NCBI GenBank assembly: GCA_965658745.1
Contig: CBFHTK010000010.1
Coordinates: 57,302 to 121,301 of the forward strand
Length of the DNA stretch: 64,000 bases
Reading direction: 5' to 3'
Origin: JAHDFB01 sp965658745
GTDB lineage: Bacteria > Bacteroidota > Bacteroidia > Chitinophagales > Saprospiraceae
Shown: positions 27,074 through 36,564 of the stretch, one piece after another
Position numbering within the stretch: the stretch's first letter is position 1
Layout: each line of letters begins with the position of its first letter
Program-made: the position numbers and the translations under genes
The notes under the pieces: generated by a model
What the model was told of the DNA's origin: nothing
Database searches by the model: none
The model's input: the letters and a program-made list of their open reading frames with translations, nothing else

Positions 27074-30000
27074 ATGAAAATTCACTCACTTAATTTCCAC
27101 AATATAAATAGTCTCAAGGGGACGCATTTTATAAACTTTGATGCATATCCTTTGAATGATGCAGGCCTATTTGCAATTACAGGTCCAACCGGTTCAGGTA
27201 AATCAACCCTTTTGGATGTTATCACGCTAGCCCTTTATAATCAAGTGCCACGCCTTGGAAAGATAAGTAGGTCTACGATAGAAAATATGGGGTCGATCGT
27301 GACACACTACACGACTGAGGCTTGGGCTGAAGTTGAGTATACGAGTAATAATAAAAGGTTCCGTAGTCGATGGTCAATTGCTTTTGCTAGAACAGGCAAT
27401 CTAAAAGACTACGATATGGAAATAGTAGAGTTACCTGCGGAGCAAGCGCTGGCATTAAAAAAGAGCGAAGTACCAGCAAAAAATAAGGAGTTAATCGGTT
27501 TAACTTACGATCAGTTTATGAAGTCAATCCTACTTTCTCAAGGTGACTTCTCTAGATTCCTACAAGCCAGAAAAGATGAAAGAACCAAGTTACTTGAAGA
27601 AATTACAGGTACTTCAATCTATCGCAAATTAGGAAGTCTAGCTTTTGAACTGACGAAAGACAAGCAAGTAGAAGTCAGTCAGATTTCTTCTCAAATTGAG
27701 GCTGTCTACGTTCTCGATAAAGAACAACTAGACAAACTCAATCAAGAGCTGTCCGAATTGCAAGAAAAATCTCTGCAACTTCAAGATAAATTGTCTCTAA
27801 TTCAAAGCTTGCGACAAAGAAAGGAGGAAGCAGAATATATCGAAAACCAAAAAAAGGTTGTCGATATCAAAAAACAGCAACTAGAGGAAGAAAAAGCAAG
27901 GTTCTCAGATGAAGCAAAGAAACTTGAGCGTCATAATGAAGCAAAAAAGTACGAAGTACATATTCAACAATTGACAGCTTCCAAAAATCAAATTTCACAC
28001 CTTAACTCAGAAATAAAGGAAAATAAAGGCAAGCAATCGGAAGCTGACAAAATGAGGCAAGAAGCTCTCAATAGACTTTCGCAACTAACCAGAAACGAAG
28101 TAACTGAAAATAGTTTCTATGAAACATTGACTTCCTTTGAAACTGAAATTCTAGAATATGATAAGCAGATAGATCGGATCAAAGAAGAGGGTGCGAAATT
28201 ACGAAGCCGTATCGACAGAATTCATGCTCAACAGAAGGAGTTTTCTAGTGATTTTAATAATAAAATGTCTGGAAACACAGCTCTCGATTTGATTGATAAA
28301 AAACTCCACAAACTATCACTGTCAAAAGAAGATCGAGCCGCCAATCTGAGAGAACTGCTAAATACGCTTCACCAAAAAAATCAAGTATTAAAGTCTTACA
28401 GTGATGTTCAATATAGAATCGAGGAAATTCGTCATAGACTAAAACAAGCAGAGAAAAAGCAAGACTTAGTAGTTGAAAAAAAAGATAGTGCTTTTCATGC
28501 GATCGAGAAGGAAAAAGAAAAACTAGCAAATACTGAGGAAAGTATTCGATCGAAGAACAAAGACTTTGAGCAACTGAAATCTGAAGCTAGTTTTACCGAG
28601 CAACGAGACCTTCTAGAAGATGACAAACCTTGTCCACTATGTGGATCTATTCATCATCCGTATGCACATGAGAAAGTGTTCAGTGATTTAGGCAAAATCA
28701 CAATGGAAATAGAACAACTTAAAGCATCTTTTGAAAACGAAAAAAGAGAGCTTAGTCAGATTGAAAAAAACCACTATCAATACATCGCTCAACATGAACA
28801 ACTTGAACATGAAATTAAAAAACTAAAACAAGAATTAGTTGAGTATTCCAAGACTGCAGAAGAACAACATAAACAGCACAAATGGATTCTTAACATCGCT
28901 CCTGAAACTTGGAATCAGGAAATCGAAAATCATCAGGCTGAACTAGATCGGATTAACAAGAAACTTATAGAATTTGAAGAGCAAAAATATCTAGTTAACC
29001 TTAAAGATGAATACGAACAATTTGTCTCAGTCACTGAGGAATATAAAACTATCAGCGATAAAAGAAATTCCAAGTACGAAGGTAAATCAATTACATCTGA
29101 CACTGACAAAATTCAAAATCAATTCACCAGCGCAAAAACAGCTATAGAAAACTTACAGACTCAAGGTGAAAAGCTAAATCTTCAATTGCAGCAAGAAAAC
29201 GTCAAGCTTCAAACTGCAATCAAAGAACTAATTCCTCTCCAAAAAGAGTACTCACTCGACAGTTCGGATCAATGCCGTGATCTACTTCTACCCTTGGAAG
29301 AATACAAAAGAATTCTTTCAACCAAAGAGAAAATTTCAAATGATACAACCGAAATCAAAACACTAGAAAAGTCCGTTTACGATAGTGAGAGAAAACACAA
29401 TGAAGCACTCAAAATCCATGAAGAATCTGAACTACTTTTGCTAAATAGTCCATTAAGCCAGATTTTGGAAAAACAAGATCGCATTTCAAGCACACTTAAG
29501 GATGCAAATCAGAAAATTGGATCTATTCAAACACAACTGTCAGAGGATAAGAATCGACTGAAACAGATAAGAATACTGGAAAAAGAAAAGAAAAGACTCC
29601 TTGAAACGAATAAGAACTGGATGCTACTAAATAGCATGATTGGTGATAGTCAAGGAAAGAAATTTTCTAATTATGCTCAAGACCTTACGTTGATGCATTT
29701 ATTAGTCCGAGCGAATGCAAGACTGGCCACGCTTTCTGACCGATATCAACTAAGCTTTAAATCAGGTGAAGAAGATCTTCTGGTTATCGATCAATATCAA
29801 GGTGATACAGTCCGTGCAGTTAAGACGCTCAGCGGAGGCGAAACTTTCCTATTGTCTCTTGCTCTTGCTTTGAGTTTAAGTGATTTTGCCTCGCACAAAG
29901 TCCAACTCGATAGTTTATTTATTGATGAAGGCTTCGGAACTCTAGATCAAGAGACACTCGATGTAGCAATGGGTACACTTGAAAATCTGCAACATAAAAG

Positions 30001-30112
30001 TGGAAAAAAGATCGGTATAATATCACATGTTGAATCTCTTAAAGAGCGCATTCATACTCAAATCAGAGTAAACAAAAATGCTCAAGGTTATAGTAATCTC
30101 GAGATCATTTGA
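27074..30112 (+). CDS. sbcC: Exonuclease SbcCD subunit C (ATPase)
   Basis: 1012 residues, the usual size. Walker A GPTGSGKST is at 37-45, a Q-loop LLSQGDFSRFL at about 155, then two long coiled-coil arms (about 190-510 and 530-860) flanking the zinc hook CPLCGS at C520/C523. The C-terminal half of the ATPase has the signature LSGGETF near 918 and Walker B SLFIDEGFGTLD near 948. It works with SbcD as a Rad50/Mre11-type complex at DNA ends. The start is one base past the sbcD stop, showing a two-gene operon. Confidence 0.96.
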   Translation: MKIHSLNFHNINSLKGTHFINFDAYPLNDAGLFAITGPTGSGKSTLLDVITLALYNQVPRLGKISRSTIENMGSIVTHYTTEAWAEVEYTSNNKRFRSRWSIAFARTGNLKDYDMEIVELPAEQALALKKSEVPAKNKELIGLTYDQFMKSILLSQGDFSRFLQARKDERTKLLEEITGTSIYRKLGSLAFELTKDKQVEVSQISSQIEAVYVLDKEQLDKLNQELSELQEKSLQLQDKLSLIQSLRQRKEEAEYIENQKKVVDIKKQQLEEEKARFSDEAKKLERHNEAKKYEVHIQQLTASKNQISHLNSEIKENKGKQSEADKMRQEALNRLSQLTRNEVTENSFYETLTSFETEILEYDKQIDRIKEEGAKLRSRIDRIHAQQKEFSSDFNNKMSGNTALDLIDKKLHKLSLSKEDRAANLRELLNTLHQKNQVLKSYSDVQYRIEEIRHRLKQAEKKQDLVVEKKDSAFHAIEKEKEKLANTEESIRSKNKDFEQLKSEASFTEQRDLLEDDKPCPLCGSIHHPYAHEKVFSDLGKITMEIEQLKASFENEKRELSQIEKNHYQYIAQHEQLEHEIKKLKQELVEYSKTAEEQHKQHKWILNIAPETWNQEIENHQAELDRINKKLIEFEEQKYLVNLKDEYEQFVSVTEEYKTISDKRNSKYEGKSITSDTDKIQNQFTSAKTAIENLQTQGEKLNLQLQQENVKLQTAIKELIPLQKEYSLDSSDQCRDLLLPLEEYKRILSTKEKISNDTTEIKTLEKSVYDSERKHNEALKIHEESELLLLNSPLSQILEKQDRISSTLKDANQKIGSIQTQLSEDKNRLKQIRILEKEKKRLLETNKNWMLLNSMIGDSQGKKFSNYAQDLTLMHLLVRANARLATLSDRYQLSFKSGEEDLLVIDQYQGDTVRAVKTLSGGETFLLSLALALSLSDFASHKVQLDSLFIDEGFGTLDQETLDVAMGTLENLQHKSGKKIGIISHVESLKERIHTQIRVNKNAQGYSNLEII

Positions 30113-30162
30113 TCTGACCATGTGCACAGGAACAAAAAAAATAAAAAAAGATCAAAAAAATA

Positions 30163-30193
30163 TTGCACTAAAGAATACCTAACTCTATATTTG
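30163..30193 (+). promoter_or_regulatory. tRNA-Val promoter (-33 TTG, -7 TATATTTG)
   Basis: TTG at 30163-30165 and TATATTTG at 30186-30193 are separated by 20 bp, a good fit to the Bacteroidota housekeeping promoter. The mature tRNA begins 20 bp after the -7 box. Confidence 0.8.
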
Positions 30194-30212
30194 CGCTCCG
30201 AATAGAGAAATC

Positions 30213-30287
30213 GGGCGATTAGCTCAGCTGGTTCAGAGCACTTGGTTTACACCCAAGGGGTCACAAGTTCGAATCTTGTATCGCCCA
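30213..30287 (+). tRNA. tRNA-Val (anticodon TAC)
   Basis: Acceptor stem GGGCGAT (30213-30219) pairs with ATCGCCC (30280-30286), discriminator A. D arm TAGCTCAGCTGGTTCAGAGCA, anticodon stem CTTGG/CCAAG around loop TTTACAC (anticodon TAC), and T arm with GTTCGAATC are all intact. CCA is not encoded. Confidence 0.95.
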
Positions 30288-30291
30288 CAAG

Positions 30292-30323
30292 AGAGTCAAA
30301 GTTTCTACTTTGGCTCTTTTTTT
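30292..30323 (+). terminator. Intrinsic terminator after tRNA-Val
   Basis: AGAGTCAAAG (30292-30301) pairs with CTTTGGCTCT (30308-30317) with one T-G pair, loop of six, then seven T. It begins 5 bp after the tRNA. Confidence 0.88.
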
Positions 30324-30474
30324 ATGTCTACAACTCAAGCTAATACTCGGTTTCTACTTGTTTCTTGAATTCCGTACTTTCATAATTCTAATGCTGGTCA
30401 TGAGATCTTAGCTCTCAAAACCAACATGATCAACACATCTTTCGTAATTTTATCAATTCAACCGGGTTTTAGAA

Positions 30475-33414
30475 ATGGAGCAAAAGGATCTAGCATATTT
30501 AGATAGTCAAATAGAAGGCGAGATTCTCGATGACGAATTAAGCAAAATAATCTACGCAACAGATGCATCGGTCTACAGAGTCATCCCAACAGCAGTTGCA
30601 CTTCCAAAAACGCAAAAAGATCTTGTCAAAATTGTCGAATTTGCCAACTCGCATAGATATCCAATAATTCCACGTGCAGCCGGAACATCCTTGGCAGGAC
30701 AATGTGTTGGTGAGGGACTTGTCGTGGATATTTCAAGACATTTTACTGAAATAATTGAGCTAAATGTCGAAGAGAAATGGGTTCGAGTTCAACCTGGCGT
30801 AATCCGCGATCAATTGAACGACTACTTAGAGCCATTTGGCTTGTTCTTTAGCCCTATAACCTCGACAGCAAATCGTGCAATGATCGGTGGGATGGTCGGA
30901 AATAATTCGTCAGGTACCACTTCGATCAAGTATGGTTGCACAAGAGATAAGATTCTAGAATTGGACTGTATTCTTTCTGACGGAAGCACTTGTAAGTTTG
31001 AGAACATAGACAAAGGAAAATTTATCCAAAAGACTCACTTAGAAACTTTAGAAGGAAAGATTTATCAATTTATCTACGAGCAACTAAAATCAAAAGAAAA
31101 ACAATCTGAAATCATTGAATCTTTTCCGAAGCCTTCCATTCATCGCCGAAATACAGGATATGCTCTAGACGCACTAATTAACAATCAAGTATTTACCGAT
31201 AAAGATCAGATGTTTAACATGTCAGCTCTGATCGCTGGGTCAGAAGGAACACTTGCATTGATCTCTGAAGTCAAACTAGCTCTAGATCCTCTTTCACCGC
31301 CTGAGGTTGCTGTCGTAGCAGCTCATTTTAACACTATTAACGACAGCATGAAAGCAACACAGGTTGCAATGCAGCATGAGCCCTATGCTTGTGAATTAAT
31401 GGATAAGATCATTTTGGATTGTACCAAAGGGCACTTGCTTTATGAAAAATACAGGGACTTTGTACAAGCTGACCCTGCTGCAATTTTGATGGTCGAATTG
31501 AGAGCAACCACAAAGAAGGAGCTCGACGAACTTGTGGACTCTCTATTACAAGATTTACTTACAAACACCGAAAGCTATGCAAATCCCGTGATTTACGGGA
31601 GTAAAACTACTAGTCTTTGGAAGCTGAGGAGTGCTGGACTTGGTCTTCTGGCAAATATAAAAGGAGGTAAAAAGGCAGTAGCATGTATTGAAGATACAGC
31701 AGTTGCTCTTGAAGATTTACCAGACTATATCGACGATTTTACAAGTTTGATGGAAAGATTCAATCAACGGTCCGTTTATTATGCACATGCTGGAGCAGGC
31801 GAGATTCATCTTCGACCGATCCTTGATCTAAAAAAGGCCGAGGATGTCCAAGACTTTCACGACATAACCTTAGAGGTTGCCAAACTGGTTAAAAAGTATC
31901 GAGGATCTTTAAGTGGAGAACATGGAGATGGACGAGTGAGAGCAGAGTTTATTCCAATTATGGTAGGTGAAGATATCTACAAACTTTTTCAAGAAATAAA
32001 ACTCTGCTTTGATCCTCATCACATTTTCAACCCAGGTAAAATAGTTGACGCCCCTGCCATGCAGTCTGCGTTAAGACAGGAAGTGGTTCAGGATAAAAAA
32101 TGGGTAACAATGCTTGACTTCACTCATCAAGGAGGGCTTCTAGGTGCGGCTGAGCAGTGCAACGGGTCGGGAGATTGTCGAAAACTGCCTAGCGCTGGTG
32201 GAACAATGTGTCCTAGTTATCATGCTACCAAAAATGAGAAAGATACGACGCGAGCAAGAGCAAATACATTACGCGAGATTTTGTCGACTCATCATAACAC
32301 CAAAGCATTTGAACAAAAAGTCCTGCATGAAGTCATGGACTTGTGCTTATCATGTAAAGCCTGTGCGTCTGAATGTCCTTCCAACGTGGATATGGCAAGC
32401 CTTAAGGCCGAAGTTTTACATCAGTATTATCAAACCAATAGAATACCCTTGCGATCGCGTGTATTTGCAAACATCAATACGCTCCAAAAATTTGCCTACA
32501 AAGCTCGATGGGCTTATCACTTGACCACTCAGCAACCGTTGATATCATCACTGTTTAAATCCGTAATTGGTATCGCAAAAAAACGTAGTATTCCACGTAT
32601 CGAAAAGCTTTCTACTATTGACTGGTACACAGCCAATGCAAATTTTCACCAGCCCTCCAAGCCAATCAAGTCAGTATATTTCTTCTGCGATGAATTCACA
32701 AACTATCAAGATAGCAATATTGGAATTAAAGCAATTCAACTAGTAATGGCCTTGGGCTATGAAGTTGAGCTTGTAGATCATGCTGAAAGTGGAAGAGCAG
32801 CGATTTCAAAAGGACTTTTGAAGATGGCTAAGAGTAAGGCTACCCAAAATGTCAATATCTTTAGCAAATTAATTTCGAATAAACATCAATTAATCGGTTT
32901 AGAACCTAGCGCTCTTTTGACATTTAGAGATGAATATCCAAAAATTGTTGAACAGTCACTAAAATCAACTGCAGCAAATCTTGCTCAGAACTGCCTTTTG
33001 ATTGACGAATTTTTAGCACAAGAAATCAAATTGGGTAACATAACAAGTGCTTCATTTCATGATGAAAAAAAACAGATAGTCTTACACGGTCATTGCCATC
33101 AAAAAGCTTTAGCCTCAAGCGATTCAGCCCTTTGGGCCCTGAGTCTTCCGACAAATTATCATGTTCAATACCTAGATACAGGATGTTGTGGCATGGCTGG
33201 ATCTTTTGGATTCGAGAAAGAGCATTTTGACATTAGTCAACAAGTAGCAGAACAAAGTCTATTTCCAAGTTTGCGGAAAACTAACGAAAGTACTATTATT
33301 GCAGCTACTGGAACAAGTTGCCGTCATCAAATTAAAGATGGTCTGAACAAAAAAGCATATCATCCAGTTGAAATTCTATACCAGGCATGTAATAGTACAA
33401 ATGAAACTTTGTAA
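30475..33414 (+). CDS. FAD-linked oxidase fused to an Fe-S/CCG-domain oxidoreductase
   Basis: 979 residues. Residues about 30-260 form a PCMH-type FAD domain (IIPRAAGTSLAGQCVGEGLV, GMVGNNSSGTTSIKYG); about 270-530 form the FAD-oxidase C-terminal domain with HAGAGEIHLRP and SGEHGDGRVRAEF; CLSCKACASECPSNVDM near 624-640 binds a [4Fe-4S] cluster, although the usual first cluster is altered to CNGSGDCRK near 562; the last 200 residues hold CCG-type segments HGHCHQKAL and DTGCCGMAGSFG (near 902). The layout is that of D-lactate or D-2-hydroxyacid dehydrogenases of the GlcD/Dld-II type. Substrate is uncertain; electrons probably go to the quinone pool. Confidence 0.88.
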   Translation: MEQKDLAYLDSQIEGEILDDELSKIIYATDASVYRVIPTAVALPKTQKDLVKIVEFANSHRYPIIPRAAGTSLAGQCVGEGLVVDISRHFTEIIELNVEEKWVRVQPGVIRDQLNDYLEPFGLFFSPITSTANRAMIGGMVGNNSSGTTSIKYGCTRDKILELDCILSDGSTCKFENIDKGKFIQKTHLETLEGKIYQFIYEQLKSKEKQSEIIESFPKPSIHRRNTGYALDALINNQVFTDKDQMFNMSALIAGSEGTLALISEVKLALDPLSPPEVAVVAAHFNTINDSMKATQVAMQHEPYACELMDKIILDCTKGHLLYEKYRDFVQADPAAILMVELRATTKKELDELVDSLLQDLLTNTESYANPVIYGSKTTSLWKLRSAGLGLLANIKGGKKAVACIEDTAVALEDLPDYIDDFTSLMERFNQRSVYYAHAGAGEIHLRPILDLKKAEDVQDFHDITLEVAKLVKKYRGSLSGEHGDGRVRAEFIPIMVGEDIYKLFQEIKLCFDPHHIFNPGKIVDAPAMQSALRQEVVQDKKWVTMLDFTHQGGLLGAAEQCNGSGDCRKLPSAGGTMCPSYHATKNEKDTTRARANTLREILSTHHNTKAFEQKVLHEVMDLCLSCKACASECPSNVDMASLKAEVLHQYYQTNRIPLRSRVFANINTLQKFAYKARWAYHLTTQQPLISSLFKSVIGIAKKRSIPRIEKLSTIDWYTANANFHQPSKPIKSVYFFCDEFTNYQDSNIGIKAIQLVMALGYEVELVDHAESGRAAISKGLLKMAKSKATQNVNIFSKLISNKHQLIGLEPSALLTFRDEYPKIVEQSLKSTAANLAQNCLLIDEFLAQEIKLGNITSASFHDEKKQIVLHGHCHQKALASSDSALWALSLPTNYHVQYLDTGCCGMAGSFGFEKEHFDISQQVAEQSLFPSLRKTNESTIIAATGTSCRHQIKDGLNKKAYHPVEILYQACNSTNETL

Positions 33415-33499
33415 TTTGCAAACTGGAATAATTTTTGAAAGAGGTAAAATACTATAACTATTATATTAAACCATTTATAAATAAAATATCAATCAAACT

Positions 33500-34423
33500 A
33501 TGCGCAAAAACACATTTATATTATTTATCGCACTGATTTCACTTGCGTTGTCTTCGTGTGTAAGTAAGAAGAAATTTACAGATCTAAATTCACAGCTTGA
33601 AATGAAGCAAGAAGAGCTTTTCAAGACCAACAAAGAACTTGATGACTGTATCAAGAAAAATGGAGTTGATAAGCAAGCCATTGCTGATATGACGAAAGAT
33701 GTTAATCAAAAACAAGGTATGCTTGACGCAAAAGAAGAGCTAGTTTCAACGCTTAAAGCTCAGATTGCTGATTTGCAGAAAACTCGTGATTCTCAGTTGA
33801 ATCGTGTTGGTGACTTAACTGCTTTGAGCAAGACTGCAAATGACAATATCACAAACACTTTGAAGCAGCTCGAAGGTAAAGATCAGTACATCAGCATGTT
33901 GCAACGTGCTAAGACAAAAGCCGATAGTATGAATTTGGCTTTGGCTGTTAACTTGAAGCAAAATCTTGCTGAAGGTATCAATGATTCAGATATCGAAGTA
34001 AGTGTTGACAAAACAGTTGTCTTCATCAACTTGAGTGATAAAATGCTTTACCGATCTGGAAGTGCAAAGATTTCTAATGATGCTGAAGATGTACTTGCAA
34101 AAATTGCTTCAATCATTGTTGAGCGTCCTGACCTAGAGGTTATGGTAGAAGGTTACACAGACGACAAGTCAATCAGTACTGATTGTATGGAAGACAACTG
34201 GGATCTTAGTGCTAAAAGAGCTACTTCAGTAGTAAGAGCTTTGGAAACTAAATACGGTGTTAATCCATCTCGTTTGATCGCTGCAGGTAGAGGAGAAACT
34301 AATCCAGTTGCTGACAATGAAACTAAAGAAGGTCGTACAAAAAACAGACGTACAAGAATCGTTTTGATGCCACAGTTGGATCAGTTTTATGATCTTTTGG
34401 CACCAAGTAATATGCCTAAGTAA
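33500..34423 (+). CDS. OmpA family lipoprotein
   Basis: 307 residues. The lipobox LALSSC gives C20 as the lipidation site. Residues about 25-140 are predicted coiled coil (QLEMKQEELFKTNKELDDC and onward). The C-terminal 120 residues form an OmpA peptidoglycan-binding domain with MVEGYTDDKSIS, NWDLSAKRATSVVRAL, GVNPSRLIAAGRGETNPVA and NRRTRIVLMP. It likely tethers the outer membrane to peptidoglycan through a spacer helix. High use of Lys/Ala codons typical of strongly expressed genes is visible but was not measured. A strong bidirectional terminator follows. Confidence 0.92.
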   Translation: MRKNTFILFIALISLALSSCVSKKKFTDLNSQLEMKQEELFKTNKELDDCIKKNGVDKQAIADMTKDVNQKQGMLDAKEELVSTLKAQIADLQKTRDSQLNRVGDLTALSKTANDNITNTLKQLEGKDQYISMLQRAKTKADSMNLALAVNLKQNLAEGINDSDIEVSVDKTVVFINLSDKMLYRSGSAKISNDAEDVLAKIASIIVERPDLEVMVEGYTDDKSISTDCMEDNWDLSAKRATSVVRALETKYGVNPSRLIAAGRGETNPVADNETKEGRTKNRRTRIVLMPQLDQFYDLLAPSNMPK

Positions 34424-34473
34424 GAAATTGAGTAAAGCTACTAGCTAGCTATACAATCAATAAAATACCTAAT

Positions 34474-34517
34474 AAAAAAAAGCGACGTTTTGGTCATTCC
34501 AGAACGTCGCTTTTTTT
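34474..34517. terminator. Bidirectional terminator between ompA-like and sulP genes
   Basis: A 13-bp stem, AGCGACGTTTTGG (34481-34493) with CCAGAACGTCGCT (34499-34511), one T-G pair and a 5-base loop. It is flanked by A7 on the left and T7 on the right, so it can end transcription in both directions for the convergent genes. Confidence 0.9.
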
Positions 34518-34525
34518 AGTGTAAC

Positions 34526-34706
34526 GCACTGAACGATCAGTGCAATTCTTTTAGTTTATCAAGCAAGCGAGTATCAATGCATAAATGCATTGAAATGCGT
34601 TATAATGCTCATGGTATCTTGCCGACGGTACACTTAGGTGGGTAAAACGTAGACGAAGAGCAATACATCTTTACCTGCGATATTACCATGCTACGATTGC
34701 AGGTAA
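34526..34706. other. Structured intergenic region with three inverted repeats
   Basis: No gene is seen. GCACTGA/TCAGTGC (34526-34543, 4-base loop), CAATGCAT/ATGCATTG (34575-34592, 2-base loop) and TTACCTGC/GCAGGTAA (34671-34706) form separate stems. None has a T-run on either strand. It lies between the bidirectional terminator and the end of the sulP gene. Could be a decayed element or a small RNA; there is no further support. Confidence 0.4.
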
Positions 34707-36284
34707 TTACACTTTATCTACCACCAATTTATACGTAGGATCTTCCATTACATTGACGTCGATAATCGCATCTGCACTAGCTAGAAGTTTTCGACAATCC
34801 GCACTCAAGTGCTTAAGGTGTACAACCTTATTCAGTTTCTTGTAACGCTCTGTTATCTTATTTACTGCCTCTATGGCCGACATGTCTACAATTCTACTTT
34901 CAGCAAAATCGATAATCACCTCCTCGGGATCATTTGGCACATCAAACTTCTCACTAAAAGCTGTCGTGGATCCAAAAAACAATGGCCCATATATTTCATA
35001 GTGCTTAACTCCGTCCTCATCAATTCGCTTTCTAGCACGTATTCTCTTTGCATTCTCCCAAGAGTAAGCTAAAGCTGAAATTATTACTCCAAGTAGAACC
35101 GCAACTGCAAGGTTATGTGTAATTGCTGTAATCAAAGTTACAAGGACCATTACAATAACGTCTGAATTCGGCATCTTTCGGAATGTCTTAAAACTAGCCC
35201 ATTCAAACGTACCAATCGCCACCATAAACATCAAGCCAACTAAAGCTGCCATCGGTAATTGTTCGATCAAACTCGATCCAAACATGATAAATACAAGAAG
35301 CATCACTGCTGCTGTGATACCCGAAAGTCTCGCTCTTGCTCCCGAAGAAGTATTGATCAAACTCTGACCAATCATCGCGCAACCTCCCATACCAGATAGA
35401 AAGCCAGATAGAATATTTGCTGTTCCTTGAGCCACACACTCCTTATTACTGCGTCCACGTGTTTCAGTGATCTCGTCAATTATGTTCAAAGTCAAAAGAC
35501 TTTCAATCAGTCCAACTCCTGCAACGATTGCCGCATAGGGGAATATGATTTTGAAAGATTGTAAAGTCAACGGAATCTGAGGTATAGACAAGGGAGGGAA
35601 CCCACCTTTTATCGATTCTCCCGCCTTCATTGTGTCTGCTACAGTAAGTGTATCAATTCCCAATCCAATCACCAAAGTAGATGCTACGACGATCGCCACA
35701 AGTGACGAAGGCACTGCTTTTGTTAACTTGGGTAAACCCCAAATAATCACCATCGTCAATAATGTCAATCCTAGCATAATATAGAGAGAACTGCCTGTCA
35801 TCAATGCTCCGGTAGACTTCTCATAGAAATTCGGGAACTGAGCCATGAAAATAATAATCGCTAATCCATTCACAAATCCAAACATTACTGGATGCGGGAC
35901 AAGTCTTATAAACTTACCTAAGCGAAGCAATCCTGCACCTATCTGTAACATACCTGCAATAATTACGGTAGCGAAGACATAGTTTAATATTACTTCTGGC
36001 TCGATCCCCGGAAAATTTCTCTTCAATTCCAAAATCAAACCAACGAAAATGACCGCTACAGCTCCTGTTGCTCCAGATATCATACCAGGTCTTCCTCCAA
36101 AAATCGAAGTGATCAAGGCTAATACAAAGGCTGCATAGAGTCCAGTTAAAGGAGAAAAGCCAGGAATCAATGCAAAGGCTATTGCCTCAGGCACTAATGC
36201 CAATGCTACCGTTAGTCCAGATAGCACCTCTGTTCTATAGTTTACTTTTTGACTGAAGTCAAATAAATTTAGATACTTATTCAT
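34707..36284 (-). CDS. SulP family inorganic anion transporter
   Basis: 525 residues. The transport domain (about 15-400) opens with the family pattern EVLSGLTVALALVPEAIAFA and contains LTGLYAAFVLALITSIFGG and NILSGFLSGMGGCAMIGQS; about 12-14 membrane helices are present. A STAS domain ends the protein (about 425-525; VIIDFAESRIVDMSAIEAV). SulP proteins carry sulfate, bicarbonate or related anions, often with Na+ or H+; the substrate is not determined here. A good promoter lies at 36310-36339. Confidence 0.94.
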   Translation of the reverse strand: MNKYLNLFDFSQKVNYRTEVLSGLTVALALVPEAIAFALIPGFSPLTGLYAAFVLALITSIFGGRPGMISGATGAVAVIFVGLILELKRNFPGIEPEVILNYVFATVIIAGMLQIGAGLLRLGKFIRLVPHPVMFGFVNGLAIIIFMAQFPNFYEKSTGALMTGSSLYIMLGLTLLTMVIIWGLPKLTKAVPSSLVAIVVASTLVIGLGIDTLTVADTMKAGESIKGGFPPLSIPQIPLTLQSFKIIFPYAAIVAGVGLIESLLTLNIIDEITETRGRSNKECVAQGTANILSGFLSGMGGCAMIGQSLINTSSGARARLSGITAAVMLLVFIMFGSSLIEQLPMAALVGLMFMVAIGTFEWASFKTFRKMPNSDVIVMVLVTLITAITHNLAVAVLLGVIISALAYSWENAKRIRARKRIDEDGVKHYEIYGPLFFGSTTAFSEKFDVPNDPEEVIIDFAESRIVDMSAIEAVNKITERYKKLNKVVHLKHLSADCRKLLASADAIIDVNVMEDPTYKLVVDKV

Positions 36285-36309
36285 TCAAGAATTCTTTTAT
36301 TTTGAAGCG

Positions 36310-36339
36310 CAAAGTTAGGTTAACATCCTCACCTTCAAA
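36310..36339 (-). promoter_or_regulatory. sulP promoter (-33 TTTG, -7 TAACTTTG)
   Basis: On the minus strand TTTG (36339-36336) and TAACTTTG (36317-36310) are 18 bp apart, matching TTTG/TAnnTTTG. The leader to the ATG at 36284 would be about 20 bases. Confidence 0.7.
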
Positions 36340-36564
36340 GACCTATAGGCCGATTAAATTAAATCTTCCAATTATCATCTTATAAGTACGATAAAACAAT
36401 CTTAGGTCTGGAGACTGTTCGCAAAATCTTCTTTCGAAACACGTGACTACTTACAATTAAAATTTAATCAATATCATTTTGGCAAAACTTAAAACATTGA
36501 AAAATTAAGACCTTAAATAGCCAAAAAGAATTAATTATTAACCAAAATGAACAGATTAATGATT

